A stretch of 64,000 nt of DNA from Takakia lepidozioides (lineage: Eukaryota > Streptophyta > Takakiopsida > Takakiales > Takakiaceae). The number at the start of each line of letters is the position of its first letter. The stretch's first letter is position 1. This document shows positions 1 to 13,470 of this stretch, piece by piece. A model generated the notes under the pieces. It was not told the DNA's origin and did no database searches. It saw only the letters and a list, made by a program, of their open reading frames with translations. Position numbers and translations under genes: made by a program. The DNA is taken from the NCBI GenBank assembly GCA_030704615.1, contig CM060731.1, positions 10,168,001 to 10,232,000 of the forward strand. Direction: 5' to 3'.

Positions 1-227
1 GGTGTGTGGAATGATTCGCAGCAGGAACAGTATCACAAAATTAGAATGTCTACGATCCTCTGCAGTGGTGAGGGTGAATGTGGGGAGACATACTGAAGTT
101 ACGAAGTCACTGGGCCTCCGCCTAACCAGGTAGCAATCATCATACATCATTACTCATCCTCAGCCTCCTATAACTTTGACAGAGGGTAAACGAAGCATGC
201 TACAATCAGTCTAAATAATTGACCCAC

Positions 228-2898
228 CTCTCGGCAGTTGCCAACTTAAAAAGAGTTCACGTGCTTGCTCCCCAGTTATCTTCCCATCATGATCAGTGTC
301 CACCTTGCTGAACACACGTGTATACCGCTGCACATCATTTGCAGTCATCTGAGGCCACGAGGATTCCCTTCCAGAGACAGCATGTGGCCGGGCAACAAAA
401 CCTTGTCCCACATCTGGAGATATTGACATAGGTGCAGGAGCTTGGGGAGCAGTGACAATTGCTGGCGATTTCCCCATGCTCACCGAAGACGCAAGTGGTG
501 TAGGGACAGGGGATAGAGGTCCAACTGGCTCCGCTCGAAAAGGAGATTCCCCAAACCCTTGCAAAATTGAAGTAACCTTTGGCTGAGAAGAGGGTGGTGC
601 CGCAGAGGGCTTGGATGTTGGGGCCACAGCAAACAAATCACCTCCAAAGGTACCATCTGCTTTTGCAGGATTATCACTGCTGCCAGAAGTAGCTTTGAAC
701 GCACCACTGAACAAATCTGTACCTGCCTGAAATGCAGGCCCCACAAAAGCATCATATGGGGGAGCCTGTGTCTGTGTTGTTGTGCTTGTTGTTACTGCAG
801 TTGCAGGGGTTATTGGCCTGGATGGTACGGAGGTTGGCGTTGATTGCAAACTGGGTACAGGGGACACACTTGACACCTGAGGAGCAGATGTCGGTGCTGA
901 AGACGTGGGAGGGCGCCAGGTAGAATCTGTGGTGAAAAGGCTTCCAAGTGAGGGCAGTGTCTGCTGCACAGCTGACGCAGGCGGGGCGGGCCTAGGCAGT
1001 GGTTGGAAAGACCCAGTGGGTGCTACCTGCAGTTGACTAGGGTAGCGTCCCATGGAAGGAGTTGGGGTTGCACTACTTCCCTGAGAGGATAATTGCTGTG
1101 GAGGAGGCCCTCCAGATCCTCCCTGTGGACCTGTGGGAGGGGGTCCACTACTTCCCTGAGATGATAATTGCTTAGGAGGTCCTCCAAATCCTCCTTGGGA
1201 ACCTGTGTGAGGGGGTCCGCCACTTCCCTGAGATGATAACTGGTGAGGAGGTCCTCCGAATCCTCCTTGCAAACCTGCATGAGGCAGTCCACCACTTCCG
1301 GTGGATGATACTTGCTGAGGAGGTCCTCCAAATCCTCCTTGCGAACCTGTGTGAGCGAGTCCACCATTTCCCTGAGGAGGCCCTCCAAATCCTCCTTGCG
1401 AACCTGCATGGGCGAGTCCACCATTTCCCTGAGATGGTAATTGCTGAGGAGGCCCTCGAAATCCTCCTTGTGAGCCTGGGTGCGAGGGTGCACCACTTCC
1501 TTGAGATGATAACTGCTGAGGAGGCCCTCTGATTCCTCCTTGTGAACCTGCATGAGGGGGACCCTGCCCAAATCCAGATGGGGGAGGTAGGGGAGTGTTG
1601 ATCCGAGGAGGTGGGATTTGAGCAGCTGCAGGACCAGTCAATGCTGCCCTCACTAGTTCAGGTGTGATGTCCCTCCCTGTTTGAGCCACAGTAACCAGCT
1701 TCAAGGCATTGTAAAACTCAACCCTTGAGAGGTACCCTGTCCGCCCTTGATCGGAAAACTGCCAAATCTGCAACCAACCATTGCCTCATTTGCAGGTCAG
1801 TAGTCTGTATCCAAGTCTGACCAAAAATGTACCCTAATCAGCAAGTGTATCTGCTGAAGTCCAGGACAATCAGAAGAGACGCGACTAGGACACACTACAT
1901 GTTGCTGACCGGTAGTATTTCAAACTCGACATAACCAGTCATTGCTTAAGGAAGGGAGCAAAAACACCACAGACCCAAACACCACATCTGCAAGGTTAGT
2001 TTAAAAATCAGGTCAGAGTGGTGTGAATGCGCTAGAAAGGAAGAAATCCACTTCTGACCACCACATAGTTCTTAAAGGAAATAACGATGGAGCATAACTA
2101 GCTTAAAACCACTATACTTCTAGCTCTTTGAATTGTATCTTAGAAAAGAGATGGGATGACTGATTGTAGTCATGTCTGAGTATGAGTGCCAGTTTCAGCT
2201 CTCTCTCTTGACCTCCCTGAAATTTCTCTGTTATTTCTGAATCAGAGGCACGAGTTCTAATTCGATTAGTAAATCTGTTTTTTCCTTCTCTCTATCTCCT
2301 CTTGGCTCCTGTGTGCAATATCATGCTTCCTTATCTTTCTTGCTTTCTCTAAAGTACTCATCAGAGTCAACCACGTCAGCAACTCTCTGCAGATTACTTT
2401 GTCCCATAGGCCCTCGAGGTCACGTCTAGCCGAAGTGCAGGGGCTACAATCTTCAAAAAATCTGAACATAATCTGGTGAAAAAGAGTGAGTACTGGAAGG
2501 CACAAATCACATTCTGGGAAACCTTTTGCAGGATTACAGTCGTGCATCATCAAATACCGGCCTCAGTCTCAGTTACCCGATTCCTAAGACTATCAGTGTG
2601 ACAGACGATTCAAATTAGATGAACCTCCCTACAGCTCTAGGGTATGGGGAAACGACATAGCATAGAAAACGAGGTCCGAGACAGCTACATACTGGAGATA
2701 AGACATATCACGTTTAATAGAAGACTCCAGGTGTGAAAGAACGAAGTTCTGCAAGGTGAGGGTGAGGACCTTAGCAAGCGTCACTTGAGGGAGACTGGCA
2801 CCCTGGAAGAATGCCACAGCCTCTGCACCGCTGATGCGACCATCATGGTCCAAATCGGCCCTTCGAAAATAGGAATCAAACACCTCTGCATTCGCCAT
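228..2898 (-). CDS. EH1: EH-domain endocytic protein (AtEH/Pan1-like), 5' part only
   Basis: Plant EH proteins of this type are subunits of the TPLATE adaptor complex in clathrin-mediated endocytosis (family knowledge). Exon 1 (2770-2898) starts MANAEVFDSYFRRADLDHDG and gives the first half of an EH domain with an EF-hand loop (DLDHDGRISGAE). Exon 2 (228-1773) completes it with IWQFSDQGRTGYLSRVEFYN, followed by a long Gly/Pro/Gln/Ser-rich linker and the start of a second EH domain (VDTDHDGKITGEQARELFL). The intron joins in phase 0 (AAG|gtcctc to ttgcag|ATT), and the donor is weak. Exon 2 ends at a donor gtgggt (221-227). The rest of EH2, the coiled coil and the C terminus lie beyond the left edge, and I see no further exon in 1-220. 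The start ATG at 2896-2898 fits family N termini. Confidence 0.88.
1074..1580 (-). repeat. In-frame tandem repeat in the EH-protein linker
   Basis: About eight copies of a roughly 75-bp unit encode a 20-30 residue repeat. Its core is GSQGGF(R/G)GPPQQLSSQG followed by (S/N)GG(P/L)(P/A)H(A/T). One copy lacks the QQLSS part. The period keeps the reading frame. This is a low-complexity, probably disordered spacer between the two EH domains and a likely site of length variation. Confidence 0.85.
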
Positions 2899-4469
2899 TA
2901 TTTTTAGCTTCTAGAAGCTATGTTATTTTTTACGTTAGGCTGTCCTTGTTGAATCGAAATCGTTTATAAACTGCAGTCAACTTCATCATACGCCCCTTTA
3001 AACTGTCGCAGCTCGCAGAAGAAAGTAGAAGGCAGATGAAATAAGGAAAGATCTTCCATAAGACATCAAGGAAGAAAGAGCAAAGAGAGGAAAGAGGCAA
3101 ACAGGAAGACGAGGCTCGGAAATGAGAGAAAAAGGCACTGGATACAGACTTGATTGCTCGACAATCCTAACCTCAACTAAAAGGTTCTACATGATGCCAA
3201 AGATCACCCAAGGCAACCTCCAGTGGAATCGCATTATTCTACGCACATCTAAACCCGCAACCAACCCTAACTGCCTATGCTCAGATGTCCCATATCCATC
3301 CGAGCCTCTCGAATCTCCAAAAGCTCTGTATTCAGACCTACATTCCCGGGTCAAATCCAAAAAACGAGAAGCATCCCGCCTCCCTCATCGGCTCATTCCA
3401 GCTTCCATGCTGCGATCTCTGCTACAATCCCCAGGGATCCAAAATGCAAAAGACTTTCAGCAGCAACAGCAACGAGTTACCCTGTCTAGCACTTGTTCCT
3501 AACCCGACTTCCACAATGTTTTTCCCTCGCGAGGCACTATCCGAGAAGATGGTGCGGAAAAGAGGAAGGGCGAAGAAGAGGCAAAGATGCCTTGCGGACA
3601 GCATTATTACTTTCCCCCTCCAATCGACCGGGTCACCGGCCGTTCTGGCGCCCGTATCACTTTACATCTGTCAGTCCAATATGGATGAATGTTAAAATGG
3701 ATGTAAGAAAAACTGCGGAACGTGGATGGAGTTGGTGTCTTGGATGTGTGAAACAGGTTTCTCATCGACATAACCTATTTGGATGTAAACTTGGACCCGG
3801 CTTGACCCGTCACTCTTTCGGGGATTGAGCGGGGGCACCTGCGCAAACTGCTCTCAATCATGCAGGGCTGTGAATAAGTGCATACTTACTACTGATGCAG
3901 TGGCCAGTTCATTTTCTTGAGTGATCTCATAATCCAACTGAGTATGGACTTTTAGAAAGCTGAGACATGACCCATCTATTCATAGACAAAGAGAAGAATT
4001 CATGCAAACAGTCACATATTTGGACAAGAATGGTTCCGAAAAGAGACAAAGAGAGTGGAAGAAAGAGATTTAGAATGTCATAGAATAGAGAGTGACTAGC
4101 TTAGAATACAGAACACCAGGTACTGAGAAGCATGCCAATCACCTACTGAGGGCTATCAATGTGAACTTGAGACTTTCAAGATTCATAAATTTCCAGCAAA
4201 AAAATGGCTGTTGACACAGTTATGTCTTGACACACTGCTGGTTCATCAAGAAAACCAATTGTTAAGCTGTTAAAAGGAGGTGATAGCCGGTTGCATTCTC
4301 AATCCATACTTGCAGCCGAAGACTAGAACACTCTCCCTTCTGTAAAAACTGTGCACCTTGACTTAATTTAGTCATGATGTTGTGTATGAAAACTGATTGG
4401 CAAAGGCAGCCCAATTGCGCAGCCGGATGCTGGGTATACATCAAAGTGGTGTGTAATGCTGTACAAATA
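2899..4469. other. Intergenic, EH promoter and ELF1 3' flank
   Basis: This holds the upstream region of the EH gene (purine-rich leader 3005-3130 on the plus strand) and the 3' flank of ELF1. Short frames on both strands between 3122 and 3830 overlap each other, have no recognisable domain and look non-coding. No repeats were recognised. Confidence 0.5.
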
Positions 4470-6205
4470 CTACGTGCCACCGTTGATACGCTCACACTCA
4501 TCGATCCAGTCACTGTAACTGAAACAGCTTACACAGGAAAGAAACAGTGAGACTTTTCAGAATACATACTAATATGAACCCCAAACCTTGAGAACCATAC
4601 AAATATTAGCCCCAAAAGCATGTCGTAACAACAGAAGTGTTTGACTACACGCTGTAACTTGCAAGAGAGGGGAGAGGCAGAGAGATGACAGAGACACTTT
4701 GCTCACAAACACAAAGATCCAAAACGTAATGTTTTTGAGTTGTGGCATACCCACCACCAAAACACATACTCTATTCATACATGACACCTTCAAATCCCTA
4801 CAACAGAAATTCAATGGGTGGTAAATTACTCACGAAGTAAAGGAATACGTACACGTCAATCGGCTCGCTTAAGGCTGCAAAACCAGAACAGACAAATGTC
4901 AGCAACTGTGGTTCAGGCAGGGACAAAGAAATAACCTGTCAATAGCATCACTTCAGAACCTGCTTGATCCTTATGGCTGTTGCAAACAAGCAGAGACAGA
5001 TGCCCGACTATGATATTCCTAGCACCCAACCTGAGAGCCTCATGGCTTCTAGCACGTGTCAAACCTCTCTTACAGGCTACCGCCAATACAGCAAGACTTT
5101 CCAGAGACCAACCAGTCTCTGGAATAAAAGCTCATCAACATCATGAGGAAAGAAATAACATACAATCGATGGTTGTGGTGAACTTCTCCTGGCATATCCT
5201 GCAAGATATCTCAGCAATTTGGTCCTTCCGATCCCTGTCAGACAGCGAAGCTTCACAGATTACTAACACATCCTCCTGAGTACCCTACCCCATTCAACAC
5301 GACCTCACAGGCCCACGCCTACAGGCATACCGGCTGCCATTGAGGGAAAATCCTCCCTGTGGACATTCAAAGCCTTGCTTCCATCACCAATTCACCTATG
5401 TTATCAACATGAAATTGTATTTGGAAGGTGCCAACTCATACACCGATGAGTCTTTACACGATCATGAATCTTACAAATCCCTGAATAATAGATAGTCCAG
5501 TATCCAACCCCTCCCCCCCCCACCCAACCTTGACAAACCAATCCTACAGTGTCCCACAAGACAATGTAGTCAAAAGCTGCTTAGTACAGATTATGAGATT
5601 CTGGTAGCACATGCCCGCCTACCATCATCCAGTGCTGACCTCACCTCCAAACACGGCTCCCATGTTCTCCTTCAGAGCTGACACAATGGACAGTCCGAAA
5701 CTACAGTAGTCCTACCGCATATGATAGAGCGTGCACGCTAGGGTACAGTCTCGGATTTGCAACAGGGCCCTCTGTGGAGATTTCCTTTCAGATGACAATC
5801 CGATGTGCAACCTAGCTACCTAATGACCTTCCGCATACAAAAATTCCCAGAATGCATCAAGGAGAACCAATATTTCTTCTTCGAAAGGAATCCCACAGGA
5901 CATCTGTCCATGTACAATATACCTCCAATTACCTGGTCATAGAGTGAGCTGCCTACGTCCTACGTTCCACTTTCGACCAATTGGATTCAAATCACGCACA
6001 ATTGCCCGTAAATGGCCCGTAATTGCCACGAAACCAAACACAGGAGTAGGATCCAAAAACACATACACACAAAAGAGAGTCGGACCACGTACATGCGACA
6101 CTCAACACTGTCCTCATGATTGCAAAAGGGGCAGCTGAACACAATGGCCAGCTTCTCCCGACCCTTCTTGGTTGGGGGCTTCACTGCAGACTTCCGCTTC
6201 CCCAT
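4470..6205 (-). CDS. ELF1: Transcription elongation factor 1 (ELF1/ELOF1)
   Basis: Small zinc-binding factor that travels with RNA polymerase II in the nucleus (family knowledge). Four exons read in phase: 6093-6205, 5164-5234, 4853-4874 and 4470-4518, total 255 nt, 84 residues. Exon 1 gives the basic tail MGKRKSAVKPPTKK and the first zinc knuckle FSCPFCNHEDSVEC. Exon 2 gives the second (EISCRICQEKFTTTID). Exon 3 is only 22 nt (LSEPIDV), and exon 4 gives YSDWIDECERINGGT. Donors gtacgt (after exons 1 and 3) and gtatgt (after exon 2) are good, and all acceptors are AG. Length and all four cysteines match the family. An upstream in-frame ATG would add six residues, but the MGKRK start is the family one. 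It is divergent from the gene starting at 6901. Confidence 0.93.
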
Positions 6206-6900
6206 CTCTCCTCTTCCTCGCAAGAATCTAAGCTCCCTAAGAGACGATACAGAAAGCTATAAAATGGCCACGGGCAACTGGAGAAGCTGAATCCGAAAAG
6301 AAGGCGTTATGACAGCTACCCTTTGGGCGGGATCTGGAGATCCGAAATCCGGAAACCCAACTAGGAATTGCCTGCTGCTTCTGTTGGATGATAACAGTCC
6401 AGTCGACTGCTATGTGGAAGTTGATGATTGGCGATTCTTCAACGGTATCACATGAGTACAGCTGCAACCAAGTTTAGTTTATGATTTACCAAAACAACCG
6501 GGATTGTTGCTTGGTGGGTTCAAGGATTTTGTCTCCAATTGATTCGTTAGTTCATCACACTTACTTTTTCGGCGGGTGTCACAGACTGGCAGGTGGCAAA
6601 TTGAGAGTGTATCGAGGTGGCAGCATTGCGACTTCCGCAATCAATGAGGACGAATACGGCGAATTTGTGATGTGGCTTATGTACTGTGAAATCGTAGTAC
6701 TGTCCCGCCCTCCCGTGGAGCAAACTGTACACTGACGTCAAAGGCAAGGCATATATCAGTTGCCAGACGAAGACTATCTGCTGTACCAGTGTGTGCGGAT
6801 TGCAGATTCCCCGGATGTTACTTGTGGGTTCTCGGTACCGAAGGTGCATTGCACAGCTTTGACGTGATTGATTGAGGGGGAAAGTTTTGAGAGGTGGCAG
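6206..6900. promoter_or_regulatory. Shared intergenic region of a divergent gene pair
   Basis: About 695 bp separate the ELF1 start (minus) from the start proposed for the gene at 6901 (plus), so it must hold both promoters or one bidirectional promoter. Short frames here on both strands show no domain. I do not see a convincing TATA box, which is common for housekeeping promoters. Confidence 0.45.
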
Positions 6901-9900
6901 ATGGTGTTCCCTCTTGCGCGCCCGCTTCATTTGGTGTGGAATCGACCCTGTGCGCGCTTCCTTCCATCCCTGCAGTAAGTGTTTTCTCTTTCATGATGGT
7001 TGTAGTCCAAATGATAGGGTTGATTGAAATATTGATTCGATGGATGTCAATGGCTTGCGTGCTGTTTGTTGTACTAATTTGACGAGAAACAGAAAAGATA
7101 GGCATGCTTTGCTTGTCTAGAATGACAAGATAGAACCGTTGTCTCTGAAAACAACGGAAGACATTCGTGAGTGAGACCAAGCTACCTTAAGGCACTGAAA
7201 ATTGCATGTGCAGTGTTTTCCCCCAAACCCTTCCTTTCTTCCAACGACTAAATGGACAAAGATACCTTCACCATGTGCCTTCACACTGCAGTGAAGCCAT
7301 GAAATTAGACTGAATTGTGTTCTCAGTTGATGTCATTGAGCAGAGCTATGAATTTGGAAAAGTGGGACAAGCTGACCCAACAGAAGTCTCTGCGATCACA
7401 ATTGAATTTTCAGGTTGGTATATCCTTCAAGTCCTCACTGTTCAAGAGGTTCTTGTGTTTCTCTCCCTCCCTGCCTTGTGGCAATGGGGCATGAAAACTC
7501 TCTCCTTGTTGGAATAATTCTGTCTTATTCTTTTCTTGCCTTCATAGTTCCTTTCCTTCTTCGTTCTTTCTCTTCCTGCATGTACAATTACATCCCCTTC
7601 TGTTACAAGGAGGTGGAAATGACATTTCTCCTGATTCTCTTATCCTTTCGGATTTCTTATCACCTCGCCTCGGCTGTTGTCGTGGAACAGAGTTCAAGCT
7701 TCCTCAGCAGAAATTTTGGCTCATCATTTTCCCTTATAAATGGACAAGTGAATACCTGGCCAAAGACTTTTCCTTCGAGTGTCAAGGCATCTGCTGGTGG
7801 GAATAATGGGTTAAGAAGCTGGGATGGTGGGTTGAATGAACAAGTGAGACATAAGGGGGCACTTCGAGACTTTTTCGGTGGCTTACTACAAGGTTTTCTG
7901 AAGCTATTGGGTGTAGTTCTTTTGGTCTCTGCAGTTGTCATAGCTGGGGCCCCATCCTTCCTATCATGGCCAGCAGGGCTCAAGATGGTTGTCAAGTTGG
8001 CCAATCATACTATTCCAGGTATTTCCTCCATCTGGGAGGTGGGCTCTACTCAATATCGGTGTGAGAATTTTTTAAACATGGCTGTTTTTTTATTACTATT
8101 AGCCCATGCAACAGATACTAATGTTACCAGCTGGCTTGGTTGTGAATAACTAATTTTCAATAGTGTAAGTTGTCACTACATTAATGTGATGAGCTCTACC
8201 CATGGTTGAAATGGTACAAAACCTTTCTTGGCGTGAAAGGAGCAACCTGGTATTGATTTTGATTATAGGGCTTCCATAGAAGATTTAAGGCCAAAGTCAA
8301 CCCATTCTGATGAGGTAAGTGACTTGCAGGCACACTTTCAGTGGCATCTGTATCACTTGGCTGGACAAAGCCAGTTTGTGTGGAAGGGATCACCTTGAAC
8401 GGCGTGGATGGTAGAACGGTGTTATCAATCCCCAAAGTGGAGTCAAGAGCTCCACTTTACTCTATTGTTACAGGAAGGACTGGCCTCGGTAGGGCTCTCT
8501 GACCCTGTCAACTATTGGCTGTGCTCTTTCTTATGGACTGCAATCAATAGCCTGTCCTCAAAGATGTTGCTGCATCTCTCACATAAAGTATAAACACATG
8601 TGTGCTGTGGTAACAATCGGTATCCATGTATACCTGTATTTTTTCGTTTTGACATCGGTAGTTGCCTTTGGTCCTCTGCATACTATTTCTTCTTACCGTT
8701 GTCACTTTTCTGCTGATGCCAAGCTGAGTAGGGGATTGACGATAAGGTATAAGGGGTTTTTTGAGTAGATTGTGTAGCTACCTCCTTGTGTATTTATGTA
8801 AGGAGTTCAATCTAAGGTGGTTGTTCGATTCAGTCTTCTTTTTCGATGACTGCAAACAGCAGTCTAGACTCCTTACAGGGTTCACCACTAATTGGCATAG
8901 TCACCGTAGTAGTCATGTGCTACATGAGAGTTTGAAGGTGCTGGATTGCTGGTTTTGGCCAATAATCAAGTTTGCTTCTCTAGAAATTACCATCCTTTGG
9001 AATGAGCTGCACTTTAACAAGCCAAGAATCATAGGGGACTATGTTTACTCCGAATGATTACAGGTGGATAGATGTTGTGGCCATGATACAGGGGATTCAG
9101 TCATCACTGCACCTGTGGTTGATATGCAGCAAGACCCAGGGAGTGGTCAACCTCACCTTGCTCTGGCACTCGTGGCGGCTGACAAGCTCGAAGCATCAAA
9201 ACTACATGCTGAAAAGAAAACCAAGCCTCCAATGCCAGTTGAGCCCTCGGCTGATGTGGCATTGACTGTGAAGATAAAGGTTCCCAAAGGAGACCTGGAA
9301 GTGACTCAAGGGACGCTCACTCTGCCTGGTGATGTAGCTGCTGTGGTGGGCCCCAAGGTATTTTTTGAGGGTGCACTCGGCCATTGGGCTACTGAAGAGA
9401 GCAACGAACTGCAACAAGCATTGTCTGAACACCCCAGGAACGTGCCGTTGCGTGTTTCTCTGTGGTCAGATCGAGCACAGGCTGAGGCCATGGGATTCTT
9501 GAATTTGAGGACGGGGAAGGTGGATCTTCTCAGGCCCATGAAGGCTGAGGTCTGGGAACCATGAGTGTCTCTTTTGGTTCAAGTCTTTCATAAAGATTCT
9601 ATGCTGAATGAAGGTATATGAACCTTGAGACAGAAGGGCAGAGTGGGACTCTCTTTAAAAGTGTTACTTTGTATGCAGATGGATTTGACACCAGCTGTGG
9701 GAAAACTTTACTTGGCTCGAGTGAACCCTCTACTGGGTGAGGTTGTAGGCCCGGCAATTAACGAGGAGGACTTACCTGATATCACTGTATATGTGGCACC
9801 TACTGATTTGATTCTGCCTGCTGAAGAGTACTCTATCCGGATTGAACCCATGAAAGTGGTATGGCTTTCCCTCTGACTAGAGAATAAACCCTAAGAGAGA

Positions 9901-11104
9901 CTCAGAAACAACCATCTTGCAAGGCTGCCAGAGAGCTGTTGGATTTGAACATAATGGTTTCATTTGGTAGGATCCTAGAGTGTATTTTTAAGAAGAGGTA
10001 TGCATTCGTCAGTTAAGCTAGGTGTATAATTGGTGTTGTGCTCCAACTGTATGTCTCATGCTCTTTTGGCTGGCAGACTTTGGCAAAGGGGCAATTGGTG
10101 GATGGAGTTTTGTCTCTCCTCTCAAAGCAGGATCTGGCCAAGGGAAAGTCACGGCTCACTATGCAGACTTCAGCCATTGAGGCAATTGTCAATGTGGATG
10201 GAAAACTTGCATGCTCACGACTGGACCTCCTCATTGCTGGTACCAGACACTAGCACAACTTTCACTTGGGGATTTATGACTTTTACGGTTCAAATTAACT
10301 TCTCAGTCTTCAGACTGTATGCACTGAAAACAAGCTATATGTAAATTACTTATGTTCTCTTCAAAACCTTGTCACTGTTTTCTGTATTGAGAGAGATATG
10401 CACTCAGGTCTGCTCATGAAGTCATGCTTGCTGTATGGTATGTGTGAGATATTGACAGAAGGAAACGAGAGTTGACAGAAACAAGACGTCATGCCTGGTA
10501 GCTTTTTGGACGACCAAAGGGTGAAATTGACACCCACTGTCTGTTCTTGCAGATAGAGTGCATGTAGCAACCTGGGGACTCATGGACCACGTACGGGAGA
10601 CCATGCAGATGACGCTGGCAATCCCAGGAAGTACATTGAGAGACCTTCTTGGGCTGTCCAAAGTTCAACCCAATTACTACTTGAAGGTGTGTTGCAAAGA
10701 TGTGTTTCACAGTCCTTTGGGGGTCATATAGACACATACAGACATGTCCTGTAATGGCACTCATCAACCAGGAATCCAGGACCTATATTGGATAACCAAA
10801 AACTAGACCCCCCGCTAAGGCAGATTGGTGAACAAAGATGCCATACATCATTGAAATTGTTTCCATCCTGGTGAGGTGTTATATACTTTAATACACCTCT
10901 GCAATGTCTTGCTAGCAGATTCCTATCCGAGGCACATTTGAGCGACCGCAGGTGGACTGGATGGTGGCTGGCAAAGGCATTGCGCAGCTCACACTGCGGC
11001 AACAAAAGGGAGGCGAGTTTTTTTCCAGTTTCTTTCAACAGTTGGAGACTCCAGACACAGGAGTTCCAGAACCTATTGATGTTCTCCCATGGGCTTCTCA
11101 ATGA
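6901..11104 (+). CDS. Unrecognised membrane-anchored protein, seven exons
   Basis: I do not recognise this family with certainty. Exons read in phase: 6901-6974, 7414-8018, 9092-9549, 9679-9858, 10077-10239, 10553-10686 and 10919-11104, giving 599 residues. Exon 2 ends with a hydrophobic segment (FLKLLGVVLLVSAVVIAGAP) that is probably a membrane anchor. The rest is beta-rich (ALTVKIKVPKGDLEVTQGTL, VNVDGKLACSRLDLLIA) and ends IPIRGTFERPQVDWM...KGIAQLTL. That ending resembles the C-terminal part of AsmA/TamB-like lipid-transfer proteins, a weak and untested idea. Exons 3-7 are well supported. Exon 1 and the T-rich first half of exon 2 (7414-7690) are uncertain and could hide another intron. Donors after exon 3 (gtctgg) and exon 5 (gtacca) are weak. 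Confidence 0.7.
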
Positions 11105-13080
11105 TAGCAGTTTTGAAACTTTGGTCTAGTGTGCACCTGTTACGGGTCTTATGGTTTGTGGTGGATTTTGGATGCTGTCAGAGCAATGTTTTCCAAGGCA
11201 AACAAGTTTAAGCCTAGCTCATTAGTCGGCAGAATACAAGAAATAAGGAAGTAAGAATCTTCATTAGTGCACAATGGGAAAAACTTTGACCAATTCTCAA
11301 TGTGTGTGTGTCATCCTTAAAGAGACCTTTGCTGTGTTGTTCCAATCTCATCACGTGTCTCTGGAGAAGAAACAAAACCATGCATGTGTGTGAGAGAGAG
11401 GGAGAGGGAGAAGGCCATAGACCCCGCGTCCATTTGGGGTGTAGTGTGTGGCCCAAAGGCACTTAATTTCAACGTTCTGGTGGTATCTGATGTAGTACCC
11501 TTGGTATGTTGTTTAGTCATCAAGATTAGTTAGGTCCAAGATCATTTGTCACACACCTCAACCATGTTCAGCCCTTTCAACATGTCATTCCCTAAACCAT
11601 AGGTCGATAGAAACCAGATTTTGAACTGTTATGTTGTCCAAGATAGCATGACATTGTCTCATATTATTCTCACCTGACTGCGCTATGGAAGAATGCTACC
11701 ATTGGGGCAGCAGCCATTGCCTCTTGTGAATGGTACACAACACATCATTACTACCTAGTGTATTTTTCGGAGCATCGGTTGAGAATAACCAAGGTTCATG
11801 GATGATCATAAAAGTTCAATCATTCGTACACTTTCCTCATGTCATAATACTTCAGATAAGATTATGACAGAGGTAGTAAGGACAAGTGAAGCATAGGAAT
11901 GAGGTAGAGACTGACACTTCAAGCCACCTTTTGTTTGCGTACAAATGCTTTTTGAAGAAGCCCAGTGCTGTCAGAGAGCTTGATATGCTTGTGGCGGTTG
12001 TGACGCGGTCTATTGGGTTGCAGTCTGTATGGTGCTTCGATTCTGAGACCTTCAGTCACTGGCTGTGTGCCAGGAGTGGTCCCTATGGTGTCCAGCAATG
12101 GAGGGGCTTCGAGGCCCTATTCCTCGACAGCAAACTCTCCACTAGGAAATAGCTCGACTGCACAAGAAGCAAGGAAATCGTCTTCTGTACCAAACTATGA
12201 TTTCTCCTCTAAAACATGTGACACTGTCCAACAGGGATCCGTGACCAGTGGATTGGTGATGAGTACACACACACTTATGTCAGTAAAATGCATACACAAA
12301 TATGAAAGGTGAAGCCCCAGCTGATTCTGGTAGTCACTTCTTCTCAATGTCTGCTCTCTCCTTTTTGGTTCCAATCATGTGCATAAATTTACAGAAAATT
12401 CAGAATGGCACTCAGAAAATTCACATGCATGTTGCAACCTAAGTTTTCGACCATTTTTTAGCATTTGAAGATGTAGGGACTCAAAAAGCAACTGGGGTAT
12501 CAAAAAGCAGATCAGGTTCTCAGGAACTCTCAGAGTCATAGTTCCAGTTTTCCCTTACACACAAAGCTCTAGTTTGACCAGCAAACTTTTGGTGTAGCAT
12601 CAACCGGGCTTGCCCGGCCCATTAAATCAGAAGTTGGTGTACATAGTTTGGTTCACAATTTACATCCTAACCCAAATAGGATAGAAAAAAAGGAATTTAT
12701 TGTGCCACCTCGAGCCCGAGCTGGAGCCTGAATAGACTTGAGAGAGAGAAAAAGTTTCGACCAAAAAGATAAGACTTGAGCTCATAACAATAAAATAGGG
12801 CATGCACTGGGGACTATCACGTCATTCAAATGAGTGCTAGCAAACTGACTTTGACTTGCAAGATCATGACCTTGAGCTAGTCACTCCCCATGAAGTAACC
12901 TAAGCCTGCTCTCTTATGAAGAGAAAGCATTATACACGCATGAATGGACATATGTCTCTTAGATCAAACCTACACGTGATAGACTATGCAGCTCTCCCTT
13001 GAGTCTTGTGACTTCCTCTATGAGACCATCAAAATTGGTATCACAATGTAATGAGATCAATTGATGAGTTCACAATGTAT
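11105..13080. other. Intergenic, no gene recognised
   Basis: This is the 3' flank of the preceding gene followed by AT-rich sequence with scattered stops in all frames. A short purine-rich run (agagagagggagaggg) lies near 11390-11415. I see no RNA gene or transposon. Confidence 0.4.
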
Positions 13081-13342
13081 TAAATATGAATGATAATCAA
13101 TGGCATGATGTCAAGATTCTGCGAAGTGGTGAGGCCCTCCGAAAAGGGTTGATCCAACAAACGAGATAGCATATGGTGCGTTGACAATGACCTGCAAACA
13201 AACACCATGAGCGTTCCACCTTGCGTCCTTTGGTGCCAAGTAGTTGGTTCGTTGGAGAGATCATTTGTGAAGGTGGGCACATGCAGATCGGCTTGATCGA
13301 CTGTCTGGTTTGTGCAACAACTTGGTAGTATCTGTGCATCAA

Positions 13343-13470
13343 AGGCCAGCCTCGCTGCGAATGTAAAAGTGGACTCTGCGACAGCCTGTCCACCAAGGAT
13401 GAACTATAACTTGGCTTTACCATCCAGGCTGTTGCAAAGTCCACTTCTACACTCACAGCGAGGCTGGCCT
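13343..13470. repeat. Foldback hairpin with 46-nt arms
   Basis: Positions 13343-13388 and 13425-13470 are inverted copies, 46 nt each with five differences, around a 36-nt loop. The pairing extends weakly a few bases outward. In a minus-strand transcript four of the five differences become G-U pairs, so the RNA would fold almost perfectly. It could be a recent inverted duplication, a young MIR-like locus or a small foldback element. It sits inside broken minus-strand reading frames. Confidence 0.8.

Noticed and set aside
1023-1571. 182-codon frame overlapping the EH linker on the same strand
   Set aside because: Shadow of the 75-bp repeat in another frame. The EH frame carries the conserved domains.
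3122-3828. Cluster of 60-136 codon plus-strand frames upstream of the EH gene
   Set aside because: They overlap one another in three frames with no domain, and fit the EH promoter region.
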